From Candidatus Alcyoniella australis (GTDB lineage: Bacteria > Lernaellota > Lernaellaia > JAVCCG01 > Alcyoniellaceae), in NCBI GenBank assembly GCA_030765605.1, contig JAVCCG010000001.1, positions 1 through 45,195 of the forward strand: 45,195 bases of DNA, read 5' to 3'. Of this stretch, positions 8,134-16,229 are shown piece after piece. Numbering within the stretch: the stretch's first letter is position 1; the number at the start of each line of letters is the position of its first letter. The position numbers and the translations under genes are program-made. The notes beneath the pieces were generated by a model that was not told the origin of the DNA, searched no databases, and saw nothing but the letters and a program-made list of their open reading frames with translations.

Positions 8134-8205
8134 GGCACCTTTTGAGGTGCCGCAAAACTCGCGTAGGTCGCTGGTCGTAGTGCCACGACCCACCCCGCGT
8201 CGAAA
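8134..8205. repeat. dispersed intergenic repeat with hairpin, minus-oriented copy
   Basis: Arms GGCACCT (8134-8140) and AGGTGCC (8145-8151) form a hairpin fused to the core that reads CGCGAGTTTTGCGGCA on the minus strand (8163-8148). A GC-rich tail (8164-8205) resembles the repeats at 28139-28316 and 44886-45044. Confidence 0.7.
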
Positions 8206-8223
8206 GATTGGGAAGGGGTAGGT

Positions 8224-8245
8224 AAAGATCGATAAATCGATCTTT
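8224..8245. repeat. 10-bp hairpin repeat, copy 2
   Basis: Identical in arms and loop to 8112-8133. The right flank (GTGTGTAGGGCTCGCGGGGC) resembles the right flank of the copy at 45045-45066 (GTGTATAAGGCGAGCGGCGC), so the repeat unit is longer than the hairpin. Confidence 0.9.
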
Positions 8246-8253
8246 GTGTGTAG

Positions 8254-8444
8254 GGCTCGCGGGGCATTGGAACGAAATTTCTTAATATCGTTCTGCATGC
8301 CGCCTCTAACATTATCCGCGACCCTCAACAGTCAGTAGGTCAGCCGTACCGGGTTCTCCACGCTCTTTTTCTTCGACATGCGCGCGGAAAAGTTCGTTGT
8401 TTGGCCCACCTCAAAATAAATTTCGTTCCAACACCCCGCGAGCC
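8254..8444. repeat. element bounded by 27-bp inverted repeats
   Basis: The left arm 8254-8280 (starting GGCTCGCGGGG) and the right arm 8418-8444 are reverse complements at 25 of 27 positions and enclose about 137 bases. No open frame inside is convincing. The arrangement resembles a miniature inverted-repeat element. No target-site duplication is evident to me. Confidence 0.65.
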
Positions 8445-8460
8445 AGGGTGGGGGCAGGCA

Positions 8461-8493
8461 GGCGGCGCGATGGCGGCACGCCATCGCGCCGCC
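8461..8493. repeat. 15-bp perfect GC hairpin
   Basis: GGCGGCGCGATGGCG (8461-8475), loop GCA, and its exact complement (8479-8493), followed by a pyrimidine tract. This is an exceptionally stable stem. Confidence 0.85.
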
Positions 8494-8507
8494 GTCTCTC
8501 TCCCCCC

Positions 8508-8752
8508 GCGCGAGCAGAGTATTGGATTGTTTATCGCTCACTGCGAGAGAAGCACGATGGCCCGATCTGCGCGTTCTCATCCGAGGGTGGACTGATACGC
8601 GAAGTTTGCGGTGCCATGTGCCAAGCCACGATCTATGATCGATAATCGTGCGGAATATCTTGCCTTGATGAACAACACTTCTTTGAGAACGCGCAGAGCG
8701 GGCTATCGTGCGTAGTCAGGTGGTAAATCTCAATCCAATACCCTGCTCGCGC
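8508..8752. repeat. large two-stem inverted repeat
   Basis: Outer arms 8508-8529 and 8731-8752 pair at 21 of 22 positions. Inner arms 8552-8578 and 8685-8711 pair at 25 of 27. Between outer and inner arms the sequences do not match. The central loop (8579-8684) includes a further core-like copy (CGCGAAGTTTGCGGTGCC from 8598). Confidence 0.75.
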
Positions 8753-8784
8753 CCACCCAATAATGTTATTCAACATTATTATTC
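8743..8784. repeat. 42-bp repeat with AATAATGTT hairpin, copy 1
   Basis: Contains AATAATGTT (8759-8767), a 4-base loop and AACATTATT (8772-8780). It matches 36295-36336 at 38 of 42 positions. It partly overlaps the outer arm of the preceding inverted repeat. Confidence 0.8.
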
Positions 8785-8813
8785 CCCCACCTTATATTGT
8801 GGGAAGACTTGAT

Positions 8814-8843
8814 TTGACGCCCCAGGTTGATCGCGGATAGGAT
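8814..8843 (+). promoter_or_regulatory. promoter for the mutL operon
   Basis: TTGACG (8814-8819) and TAGGAT (8838-8843), spacer 18. The predicted transcription start near 8850 lies downstream of the alternative TTG start at 8827, which favours translation from GTG 8875. Confidence 0.5.
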
Positions 8844-8874
8844 TCTTAGCCTTGAATTCGCAGGATTGCATGAC

Positions 8875-10626
8875 GTGAACCGAATAAAACTGCTCGACGA
8901 CGGAACCATCAACCGCATTGCTGCGGGCGAGGTGGTCGAGCGCCCGGCCTCGGTGGTCAAGGAGTTGGTCGAGAACAGCCTCGACGCCGGGGCCACGGAG
9001 ATCGTGGTCGAGATCGAGCGCGCCGGTCGGCGGCTGATTCGCGTGGCGGACAACGGCTGCGGCATGGGGTACGACGATTGCCTGCTGGCCGTGGAGCGCC
9101 ACGCCACGAGCAAAATCAACGACGAGTCCGACCTGCTGGCCGTGCGCACCCTGGGCTTTCGCGGAGAGGCGCTGCCCTCGATCGCCGCGGTCTCGCGTTT
9201 CGCTCTCACCAGCTGCGGGCCCCAGGACGAGGGCGGAACCAAACTGACGATCAACGGCGGAGTGATCCAAAGCGTCGAGCAGGTCGGCTGCCCGGCCGGG
9301 ACGATGGTCGAGGTGCGCGAGCTGTTCTACAACACCCCGGCGCGCAGGCGCTTTCTCGCCGGATTGCAGACCGAGCTGGGGCACATTATCGATCGGCTGA
9401 CGCGCATCGCCCTGGCGCGTCCCGAGGTGCGTTTCGTGCTGCGGCACAACGGCCGCAACGTGTTCGTGCTGCCCGCATTGGACGACGCGCTGCTGCGCGT
9501 GTCCAGCCTGATCGGCGACGACGTGTCGCGGGCGCTGATTCGGCTCGAGCTCGACCAGGACGAGGTGATGATTCGCGGCGGAATCGCCGCGCCCGAGGTC
9601 AGTCGCGGCAGCGCGCGCCAGATCTACGCGCTGGTCAACGGCCGGGCCGTGCGCGACAAGGTGACCACCGGCGCGGTAATCGAGGGCTTCCGCGACCACC
9701 TGATGCGCGGCCGCTACCCCGTGGCGGTGATCGATTTGAATACTGCGCTGGACATGGTCGACGTCAACGTGCACCCGGCCAAGACTGAGGTGCGCTTCCG
9801 TGATTCGCGCAGCGTGTTTCAGGCGCTGAGCCAATCCGTGCGCCAGGCGTTGCGCTCGCACGCGGAAAGCAGCATGCCGCAGCCGACGGGGCAGGGCGGC
9901 GGGTCCGAACAGGTTTTGCCCGACCAGCGCGAACAGCGCGTGGCCGACGCGGTGGCGCGTTACAGCGTGGGACGCGGCAGCGACGCAGGCGCACAGCCCT
10001 ATTTTCCGCGACAAGAACAGCCCGAGCTGATCCAGCGGCACGACGAGCGTCGCCCCTGGCGGATCATCGGCCAGGTGCTGGACTGCTACATCCTGGCGCA
10101 GGACGAGCAGGGGCTGGTGATTATCGATCAGCACGCGGCCCACGAGCGGGTGGTCTACGAGCGACTGCTGGGGCAGATCGAGCAAGGCGCGGCCCAGAGC
10201 CAGCGGCTGTTGCTGCCGATCACGCTGGACCTGGCCGGGACCGAGGGCGCGGCCCTGGAGCAGTTCGCGCCCGAGCTCGAGGGTTTCGGCATTACGGTCG
10301 AGCGTTTCGGGCCGCAGACGTTCGTGATAAAATCCCTGCCCGCCTTGGTGCCCGAATCCGCGGCTTCGAACCTGGTGCGCGATTTGGTCAGCGACCTGGC
10401 GGAGATCGGGTCGGCGGGACGGATCGAGGACGCGCGCGATCAGGTGGTGGAGCGCATCGCCTGCCATGGAGCGATTCGCGCCGGCACCGAGCTGAGCGAG
10501 GCCGCAATGCGCAGGCTGCTCGACGAGCTGCTGCGGACCCGCAATCCCGAGCATTGCCCCCACGGCAGGCCCACGGTGCGGCGAGTCAGTAGCGTAGAGC
10601 TGGAAAGGATGTTCAAGAGAACGTGA
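8875..10626 (+). CDS. mutL: DNA mismatch repair protein MutL with endonuclease site
   Basis: About 583 residues from GTG 8875, preceded by AGGA at 8862-8865. The product then begins NRIKLLDDGTINRIAAGEV, like other MutL proteins. The GHKL ATPase motifs are intact: ELVENSLDAGA (catalytic Glu33), DNGCGM (59-64) and TLGFRGEAL (92-100). The C-terminal dimerisation domain carries DQHAAHERVVYE (from 418), the DQHA-x2-E-x4-E metal site of nicking MutL, plus ACHGAIRAG and CPHGRPT near the end. It should therefore nick the new strand itself rather than rely on MutH. It is first in a compact operon and overlaps meaB by four bases. mutS is not in the window. Confidence 0.97.
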   Translation: MNRIKLLDDGTINRIAAGEVVERPASVVKELVENSLDAGATEIVVEIERAGRRLIRVADNGCGMGYDDCLLAVERHATSKINDESDLLAVRTLGFRGEALPSIAAVSRFALTSCGPQDEGGTKLTINGGVIQSVEQVGCPAGTMVEVRELFYNTPARRRFLAGLQTELGHIIDRLTRIALARPEVRFVLRHNGRNVFVLPALDDALLRVSSLIGDDVSRALIRLELDQDEVMIRGGIAAPEVSRGSARQIYALVNGRAVRDKVTTGAVIEGFRDHLMRGRYPVAVIDLNTALDMVDVNVHPAKTEVRFRDSRSVFQALSQSVRQALRSHAESSMPQPTGQGGGSEQVLPDQREQRVADAVARYSVGRGSDAGAQPYFPRQEQPELIQRHDERRPWRIIGQVLDCYILAQDEQGLVIIDQHAAHERVVYERLLGQIEQGAAQSQRLLLPITLDLAGTEGAALEQFAPELEGFGITVERFGPQTFVIKSLPALVPESAASNLVRDLVSDLAEIGSAGRIEDARDQVVERIACHGAIRAGTELSEAAMRRLLDELLRTRNPEHCPHGRPTVRRVSSVELERMFKRT

Positions 10627-11606
10627 CACAGCTTGTAGACAAAATGCTGCACGGCGACCCGCGGGCCCTGGCCCGGCTGATGTCGATCGTCGAGAGCGGC
10701 GGAGCGCAGCGGCGCAAGATCATGGCCGAGGTCTATCCCCACGCGAACAACGCCCGGGTGCTGGGGATCACCGGCCCGCCCGGCGCGGGCAAGAGTACGC
10801 TGGCCGACCGGCTGATCAGCCGTTTTCGCTCCCAAGATAAACAGGTCGGCGTGCTGGCGATCGACCCCTCGAGCCCGTTCAGCGGCGGCGCGCTGCTGGG
10901 CGACCGGATTCGCATGTCGCGCCACGCAGGAGACCGCGGAGTTTTCATCCGCTCGCTGGGCACCCGCGGCAACCGCGGCGGCCTGGCCCGCGCCACGCGC
11001 GAGTTCGCCATGCTGCTTTCCGCATTTGGCAAGGACGTGGTGATCGTCGAGACCGTGGGAGTAGGGCAGACCGAGCTGGACATCATGGACCTGGCGCACA
11101 GCGTGCTGGTGGTTTTCGTGCCCGAGAGCGGCGACGTGATCCAGACGATGAAGGCCGGGCTGACCGAGATCGCCGACATTTTCGTGGTCAACAAGGCCGA
11201 CCGCGAGGGAGCCGACCGGATGGTGGCCGAGCTGCGGGCGATGGTCGAGATGAACCGACCGCAACAGAACGGTTGGACCATTCCGGTGCTGCAATCGCAG
11301 GCGTTCAAGGACGTGGGCGTCGAGCAGATTGCCGTGCAGATCGATCTGCACTGGGAATACCTCCAGCGCAAGGGCAACGGCCCGTGCGATCAGGCGTTCC
11401 GTGACGAGCTGTGCGAGGTGCTGCTCGAGCAGGTGCGCGACAATCTGAGCAGCACGGCCTGTGACGCCGATCAACTGCGCCGCATGGCGCGGGTCAGCGG
11501 CGACGAAGCGCATAACCCCTACCTAGTGGCCGAACGGATCGTGGCCGACAGCGCGCTGGCGCGTCGGCTGATCCTTGATTACAAGGCGGACAAATCCGAT
11601 GACTAA
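10623..11606 (+). CDS. meaB: MeaB/ArgK-type GTPase, methylmalonyl-CoA mutase chaperone
   Basis: 327 residues from GTG 10623, overlapping the mutL stop as GTGA. It is a G3E-family P-loop GTPase with Walker A GPPGAGKST (51-59), the family hallmark DPSSPFSGGALLGDRIRM, the switch region ETVGVGQTE and the guanine-specificity motif NKAD. MeaB protects methylmalonyl-CoA mutase and assists adenosylcobalamin loading. Neither mutase subunit is in the window. Together with the Na+-decarboxylase subunits at 5.5-8.1 kb it hints at a succinate/propionate route through methylmalonyl-CoA. Confidence 0.93.
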   Translation: MTQLVDKMLHGDPRALARLMSIVESGGAQRRKIMAEVYPHANNARVLGITGPPGAGKSTLADRLISRFRSQDKQVGVLAIDPSSPFSGGALLGDRIRMSRHAGDRGVFIRSLGTRGNRGGLARATREFAMLLSAFGKDVVIVETVGVGQTELDIMDLAHSVLVVFVPESGDVIQTMKAGLTEIADIFVVNKADREGADRMVAELRAMVEMNRPQQNGWTIPVLQSQAFKDVGVEQIAVQIDLHWEYLQRKGNGPCDQAFRDELCEVLLEQVRDNLSSTACDADQLRRMARVSGDEAHNPYLVAERIVADSALARRLILDYKADKSDD

Positions 11607-13218
11607 GTTGAGCAATGCTTCAATCCATCCGATCAAGGCGGCCCTGCTGCTCGCGGCGCTGCTCGCGGCGCTGCTTTGCTGCACCGGTTGCCCCGAGGAC
11701 GAGCCGGATTTGGACGAGGATGAGACCGACATCGACGCGCCCTATGCGGTCAGTCTGTTCTCCGCGGCAGGCTATATCGACCGCGTGGAGCTGACCTGGA
11801 CTAATCCCACATCGCGCGACAGCGACATGAACAAAGACTTTGTCGGCGTGATGATCCTGCGCAACGAGGGCACGCCGATCAGCGCCCTGCCGCTGCGCGA
11901 CTTGCGCTACATCGTGGGCGAGCAGATCGGCGCGGACACGGTGGTCTTCGTCGGCAGCTCCCAGAGTTTTATCGACGGCGACGTCGAGCCCGGGAAAACC
12001 TATTACTACGCGGCGGTCAGCTTTGACGAGGTGCCCAACTACGGCGACTCGGCGCAGACCAACGCCACGCCGGGCAGCTCGATCAAGGCGCGCATCGCCC
12101 ACACTCTGACCGTGCTCGACGACGGGCGGGTGCTGATCGTCGGCGGCGTGAGCTACGACGGTCCCCAGGACACGGCCGAGATCTACGACCCGGCAAGCGG
12201 CACGTTCAGCCTGCTCGAGGCGCGGATGCACGAGGAGCGCTACTGGCACAGCGCGACCAAGCTTGCCGACGGCCGGGTGTTGATCGCCGGCGGTCAGCTC
12301 GAGGCGTTCGCCGACAGCCTGTCCAACGCCGAGATCTTCGATCCGCAGAGCGAGACCTTCGACCTGATCGGCTCGACGCAGATGGGCACCGGCCGCGCCG
12401 GGCACTGCGCCGCTGTGCTCGAGGACGGCGCGGTGTTGCTCGTGGGCGGCACCGACGGCCAGGACCAGCTCGACGACGCGGACCTGTTCAACCCGGTCGG
12501 CGGGTTTGCGGCAAGCGCGGCACAGCTGTGCGCCCCGCGCTCCAGCGCCACGATCAACGCGCTGACCATCGAGGGCCAGACGCGTCTGCTGGTCTGCGGC
12601 GGGTTCGACGGCGAGACCAGCCTCAACTCCTGCCAGCTGTACTCCGCGACGGAAGATGCGTTCACCGACTTCGCGGGCGTTACCGGCGAATGCGACGAAA
12701 TGGCCGACAGGCGGTTGAGCCACAGTGCGACTTTGATCCAACTGCCCGTAGCGCCGGCAACGATTGACGACGACGACGACGACGACGAGCCGCAGTACGC
12801 GGTGCTGCTCGCCGGCGGCGACGCGGGCGATTTGGCCGCGAGCAACGTCGTTGACTCGGCCGAGATCTACGACCCCGCGGACGAGGCGCTGCTTTACGAG
12901 GTCGGCCCGATGAGCACTCCGCGCTCGGGGCAGGCCGCCGTGGCTTTGGATGACGCGGTGCTGTTGATCGGCGGCGTGGACGAAAACATCAACGCGCTGT
13001 CCTCCGCCGAACTCTACGACGTTGAGCTCGAGAGCTTTGTGCAGACCGGATCGATGGGCTTTGTGCGCGCGGTGCCCCAGGCGGTGCTGCTGGGCGACGG
13101 CCGGGTGCTGGTGGTCGGCGGCAACCTGAGCACCAACGTGTTCGAGCCGCGTCCGCTCTCCGCGGCGGAGATCTACGACCCCCTGGGCGGGTCGTTCGGC
13201 GTGGCCTACGGCGAGTGA
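11599..13218 (+). CDS. kelch-repeat lipoprotein
   Basis: 539 residues from ATG 11599, overlapping the end of meaB by eight bases. A hydrophobic signal ends in lipobox CTGC, followed by an acidic linker (PEDEPDLDEDETD) and a fibronectin-III-like segment (about 50-155). At least five kelch-type blades follow, each with a pattern like GRVLIVGG, then AEIYDP, then a variable strand. A second Asp run (TIDDDDDDDEPQ) interrupts the propeller in its second half. Kelch propellers are binding scaffolds, not enzymes in general, though galactose-oxidase-like proteins share the fold. The protein is probably anchored in the envelope. It sits between meaB and miaA in a housekeeping operon with no obvious functional link. 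Confidence 0.8.
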   Translation: MTKLSNASIHPIKAALLLAALLAALLCCTGCPEDEPDLDEDETDIDAPYAVSLFSAAGYIDRVELTWTNPTSRDSDMNKDFVGVMILRNEGTPISALPLRDLRYIVGEQIGADTVVFVGSSQSFIDGDVEPGKTYYYAAVSFDEVPNYGDSAQTNATPGSSIKARIAHTLTVLDDGRVLIVGGVSYDGPQDTAEIYDPASGTFSLLEARMHEERYWHSATKLADGRVLIAGGQLEAFADSLSNAEIFDPQSETFDLIGSTQMGTGRAGHCAAVLEDGAVLLVGGTDGQDQLDDADLFNPVGGFAASAAQLCAPRSSATINALTIEGQTRLLVCGGFDGETSLNSCQLYSATEDAFTDFAGVTGECDEMADRRLSHSATLIQLPVAPATIDDDDDDDEPQYAVLLAGGDAGDLAASNVVDSAEIYDPADEALLYEVGPMSTPRSGQAAVALDDAVLLIGGVDENINALSSAELYDVELESFVQTGSMGFVRAVPQAVLLGDGRVLVVGGNLSTNVFEPRPLSAAEIYDPLGGSFGVAYGE

Positions 13219-14138
13219 GCGCCCGCGTCCTGGCGATCGTCGGGCCCACTGCCTCAGGCAAGACCGAACTGGCGGTGGGACTGGCCCTGGAGCTTGGAGC
13301 GCAGATCGTTAACGCCGATTCGATGCAGGTTTACCGCAACATGGACCGCGGAACCGCCAAGCCCACGGCGCAGCAGCGCGCGCAGGTGCGTTTCCATTTG
13401 GTGGACGTGGTCGATCCGCAGCAGGGATTTTCAGCCAATCAATTCGCCCAGCTCGCCCGCGAAGCCATCGAGCAGATCGGCAGCCAGGGGATGCTGCCGC
13501 TGGTCTGCGGCGGCACCGGGCTCTACATCAAGGCGCTGTTCAGCGGGCTGTTCCAGGGGCCGGAAGCCGACCCGGATTTGCGCGCCGAGCTGATGGCGCA
13601 AGAGGCGGCGCAACGCGGCAGCCTGCATCAGCGGCTGGCGCAGGTCGATCCGCAATCCGCCGAACGGATCAGCGTGGCTGACAGCGTGCGGCTGGTGCGC
13701 GCGCTGGAGGTCTATCAAAAAACCGGACGCAGCATCAGCGAGCTGCAAGCGGAGCACGGGTTTGGCGGCAGCGACTTTCAGGTGACGATGATCGGACTGG
13801 ATCCGCCGCGCGATGAACTCTACCGCCGCATTGAGCAACGGGTGGACGCGATGTTCGCAGCGGGCCTGGTGCATGAGGTGGCCGCGCTGCTCGCCGCCGG
13901 ATTGCAGCCCGCGCTCCCCGCGTTCAAGGCCATCGGCTACCGCCAGGTGGTGGCGCACTTGGCCGGTGAGTACGACCTTGACGAGGCGCGGCGCCTGGTC
14001 AAGCGCGACACGCGGCGTCTGGCCAAACGCCAGCTGACATGGTTTCGCGGCCAGGCCGACGTGCGTTGGCTCGACGATCCCCAAAATTTGGATGCGGCAA
14101 TGGCGATCTGGTCCGGGCAGGGAGGGGCGCCGTGCTGA
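13215..14138 (+). CDS. miaA: tRNA dimethylallyltransferase
   Basis: 307 residues from GTG 13215 (GTGA overlap with the kelch gene). It adds a dimethylallyl group to N6 of A37 in tRNAs reading UNN codons. Walker A-like GPTASGKT (10-17), NADSMQVYR, the GTAKP motif and CGGTGLYIKAL are all present, as is the C-terminal GYRQVVAHL and KRDTRRLAKRQLTWFRG segment that contacts tRNA. Length is normal. The 3' end overlaps aroA by seven bases. Confidence 0.97.
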   Translation: MSARVLAIVGPTASGKTELAVGLALELGAQIVNADSMQVYRNMDRGTAKPTAQQRAQVRFHLVDVVDPQQGFSANQFAQLAREAIEQIGSQGMLPLVCGGTGLYIKALFSGLFQGPEADPDLRAELMAQEAAQRGSLHQRLAQVDPQSAERISVADSVRLVRALEVYQKTGRSISELQAEHGFGGSDFQVTMIGLDPPRDELYRRIEQRVDAMFAAGLVHEVAALLAAGLQPALPAFKAIGYRQVVAHLAGEYDLDEARRLVKRDTRRLAKRQLTWFRGQADVRWLDDPQNLDAAMAIWSGQGGAPC

Positions 14139-15436
14139 AGGCCAAACTCAAATCGCTGCCCGTGGAGCGCATGCGCGGCGAGGTGCGTCCGCCGGGCGAC
14201 AAGTCGATCAGCCATCGGGCGCTGATCCTCGGTTCGTTGTGCCAGGGCCGGGTCGAGATCAGCGGGCTGGCCCAGGGCGCTGACGTGCGTGCCACTGCCT
14301 GGTGCCTGGCGCGGCTGGGCGTGGATTTACAGCTCGACGGCTGCGACGCGCTGATTAACGGCCAAGGGCTCGGCGGATTTCGCCAGCCGGACTCGGCGCT
14401 GGATTGCGGCAACTCGGGCACCACGTTGCGGCTGCTCTCGGGGCTGGTCGCCGGTGCGCGGATTACGACGACGCTTGGTGGCGATAAGAGCCTGCAAAAG
14501 CGACCGATGGGACGCATCAGCGCTCCGCTGCGCAAGATGGGCGCGCTGATCGGTGGACCGCAAGACGGGACCCGCGCGCCGCTTTACATCGAGTGTCGCG
14601 GCGTGCGTCCGCGGCTGCACCGGCTCGAAATCGCCTCGGCCCAGGTCAAGTCGATGATCCTGATCGCCGGTGGATTCGCACACGGACTGACCCAGGTCGA
14701 GGAGCCCGCGCCGACCCGCGACCACACCGAACGCATGCTGTGCTTTCTCGGAGCCGATCTTTGCACCGAGTTCCCGCGCGTGTCCCTGCGCGGCCCGCTG
14801 GACTTGGGACCGGCCGCGCTGCGCGTGCCCGGCGATCCCTCGTCCGCCGCGTTTCTGTGCGCGGCCGCACCGTTCATCCGACGCTCGCGTGTCGTGGTTC
14901 GAGATTTGTGCCTCAACCCCACGCGCACCGGGTTTCTCGAGGTGCTGCGCAATATGGGCGCGCGTTTTGAAACCCAGAACCTGCGCGATGTCGACGGCGA
15001 GCCGGTGGGCGATCTGGTGATGCGCTACGGAGCGCTGCGCGGCTGCACGATCCTGGGTCGGCTGGTGCCGCGCACCATTGACGAGCTGGTGGTGCTGGCG
15101 TTGATCGCGTCCATGGCCCGCGGCGAGACCGTGATCAAGGACGCGGCCGAACTGCGGCACAAAGAGAGCGATCGTATTGCGGGCACGGTCGATGCGATCA
15201 ACGCCCTGGGCGGAAGTGCCGAGGCCACCGACGATGGAATGTTGATCCACGGCCTGGACGGGCCGTTGCTCGGCGGCACGATCCGTTCGCGCGGCGACCA
15301 TCGCCTGGCCCTGGCCGCGCTGGCGATCGGTGCGGTCACCCAGCGCGGCGTGAGCGTGGAGGGTGCCGAGGCGATAGCGGTGAGCTACCCGGAGTTCGTG
15401 CAGCAGTTCAATTCGCTGGGAGGATCGATCCAGTGA
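14132..15436 (+). CDS. aroA: 3-phosphoshikimate 1-carboxyvinyltransferase (EPSP synthase)
   Basis: 434 residues from GTG 14132, with GGGAGGGG about five bases upstream inside miaA. It is the shikimate-pathway step joining phosphoenolpyruvate and shikimate-3-phosphate. Landmarks are PPGDKSISHRA (Lys24 region), GNSGTTLRLL, GDPSSAAFL and HKESDRI. A longer upstream-open frame exists, but the family start and ribosome-binding site favour 14132. It overlaps cmk by four bases. Confidence 0.96.
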   Translation: MLKAKLKSLPVERMRGEVRPPGDKSISHRALILGSLCQGRVEISGLAQGADVRATAWCLARLGVDLQLDGCDALINGQGLGGFRQPDSALDCGNSGTTLRLLSGLVAGARITTTLGGDKSLQKRPMGRISAPLRKMGALIGGPQDGTRAPLYIECRGVRPRLHRLEIASAQVKSMILIAGGFAHGLTQVEEPAPTRDHTERMLCFLGADLCTEFPRVSLRGPLDLGPAALRVPGDPSSAAFLCAAAPFIRRSRVVVRDLCLNPTRTGFLEVLRNMGARFETQNLRDVDGEPVGDLVMRYGALRGCTILGRLVPRTIDELVVLALIASMARGETVIKDAAELRHKESDRIAGTVDAINALGGSAEATDDGMLIHGLDGPLLGGTIRSRGDHRLALAALAIGAVTQRGVSVEGAEAIAVSYPEFVQQFNSLGGSIQ

Positions 15437-16119
15437 GCGCCGAAAGCCGCGAGCCGGTGGTGGCGATCGACGGACCGTCCGGTGCGGGCAAGAGCACGGT
15501 CAGCCGTAGCGTGGCCCGCAGCCTGGGATTCACCTACATCGACACCGGAGCGATGTACCGCGCCGTGGCCCTGGCCGCGCAGCGCGCAGCAATCGCTGAA
15601 CACGACGATCAAGGCCTGTCTGCGCTGTGCTCCGAGATCAATCTTTATTTCAAACCGGTCCGGGACGGGCAGCACATCGTGCTCAACGGCGAGGACGTTG
15701 AGCGGCTGATCCGCACGCCCGAGATCTCGTTGGCCGCGTCCGCGGTTTCGGCCCGGCCGGCGGTGCGCCGTGCGATGGTCGATCTGCAGCGCCGGATGGG
15801 AGCCGCGGGCGGCGTGGTGATGGAGGGGCGCGACATCGGCAGTCATGTGTTTCCCGACGCCGAGGTCAAAATCTTTCTTTGCGCCTCGGCACTGGTGCGC
15901 GCGCAGCGGCGCAATTGCGAGCTGGCCGGACGCGGGATTGACGAGGATCTGAGCGCCACCCTGGAGCAGATGCGCAAGCGCGACGCTGACGACAGCAGTC
16001 GCGAACTCGCGCCGCTAATTAGGGTCGCGGACGCGCACGAGTTGGACACCACCGAGCTGAGCCTGGAGCAGGTGATCGGGCGCGTATTGGAAATCGTTGA
16101 GCAGGCGCGAAAAAAATAG
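15433..16119 (+). CDS. cmk: cytidylate kinase
   Basis: 228 residues from GTG 15433 (GTGA overlap with aroA). It phosphorylates CMP/dCMP. Walker A GPSGAGKST (14-22), the TGAMYRA motif, GRDIGSHVFPDAEVKIFL and the lid-region RKRDADDSSRE are present. aroA-cmk-rpsA is a common bacterial gene order, which supports both neighbours. It is the last gene of the mutL operon before a new promoter. Confidence 0.96.
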   Translation: MSAESREPVVAIDGPSGAGKSTVSRSVARSLGFTYIDTGAMYRAVALAAQRAAIAEHDDQGLSALCSEINLYFKPVRDGQHIVLNGEDVERLIRTPEISLAASAVSARPAVRRAMVDLQRRMGAAGGVVMEGRDIGSHVFPDAEVKIFLCASALVRAQRRNCELAGRGIDEDLSATLEQMRKRDADDSSRELAPLIRVADAHELDTTELSLEQVIGRVLEIVEQARKK

Positions 16120-16128
16120 ACAATTCGC

Positions 16129-16157
16129 TTGTCATGGCCCATGCGCTCGGCTATGAT
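16129..16157 (+). promoter_or_regulatory. sigma70-type promoter for rpsA
   Basis: TTGTCA (16129-16134) and TATGAT (16152-16157) with a 17-base spacer, starting ten bases after the cmk stop. It gives rpsA its own transcription start near 16164. Confidence 0.7.
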
Positions 16158-16164
16158 GCGCCCC

Positions 16165-16200
16165 TGCTTTTTACCCGGCCCAGCGGGCCCGCGTAAAGCA
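16165..16200 (+). promoter_or_regulatory. structured 5' leader of rpsA
   Basis: The start of the predicted leader folds into a hairpin: TGCTTT (16165-16170) pairs with AAAGCA (16195-16200), with an inner GGCCC/GGGCC stem around AGC. S1 is known to repress its own mRNA through leader structure in enterobacteria. A similar role here is inference. The ribosome-binding site AGAGG lies further down at 16214-16218. Confidence 0.45.
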
Positions 16201-16229
16201 AATCCAATAGTTTAGAGGTTGAACACCGA

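Larger units (their letters stand above)
8099..8874. other. repeat-dense gene-free block before mutL
   Basis: No gene is supported. The block holds at least six inverted-repeat structures, listed separately, and at its right end the mutL promoter. Several of its pieces recur at 24.7, 28.1, 36.3 and 44.9-45.1 kb, so it is best read as an accumulation site for non-coding repeats. Confidence 0.7.

Noticed and set aside
8332-8580. An 82-codon minus-strand frame inside the repeat block
   Set aside because: It spans the arms of two separate inverted repeats and lacks a ribosome-binding site or domain.
8779-10629. A 616-codon minus-strand open frame opposite mutL
   Set aside because: It mirrors a GC-rich coding strand, its product is His/Gln/Leu-rich with no family features, and mutL on the plus strand has all catalytic motifs.
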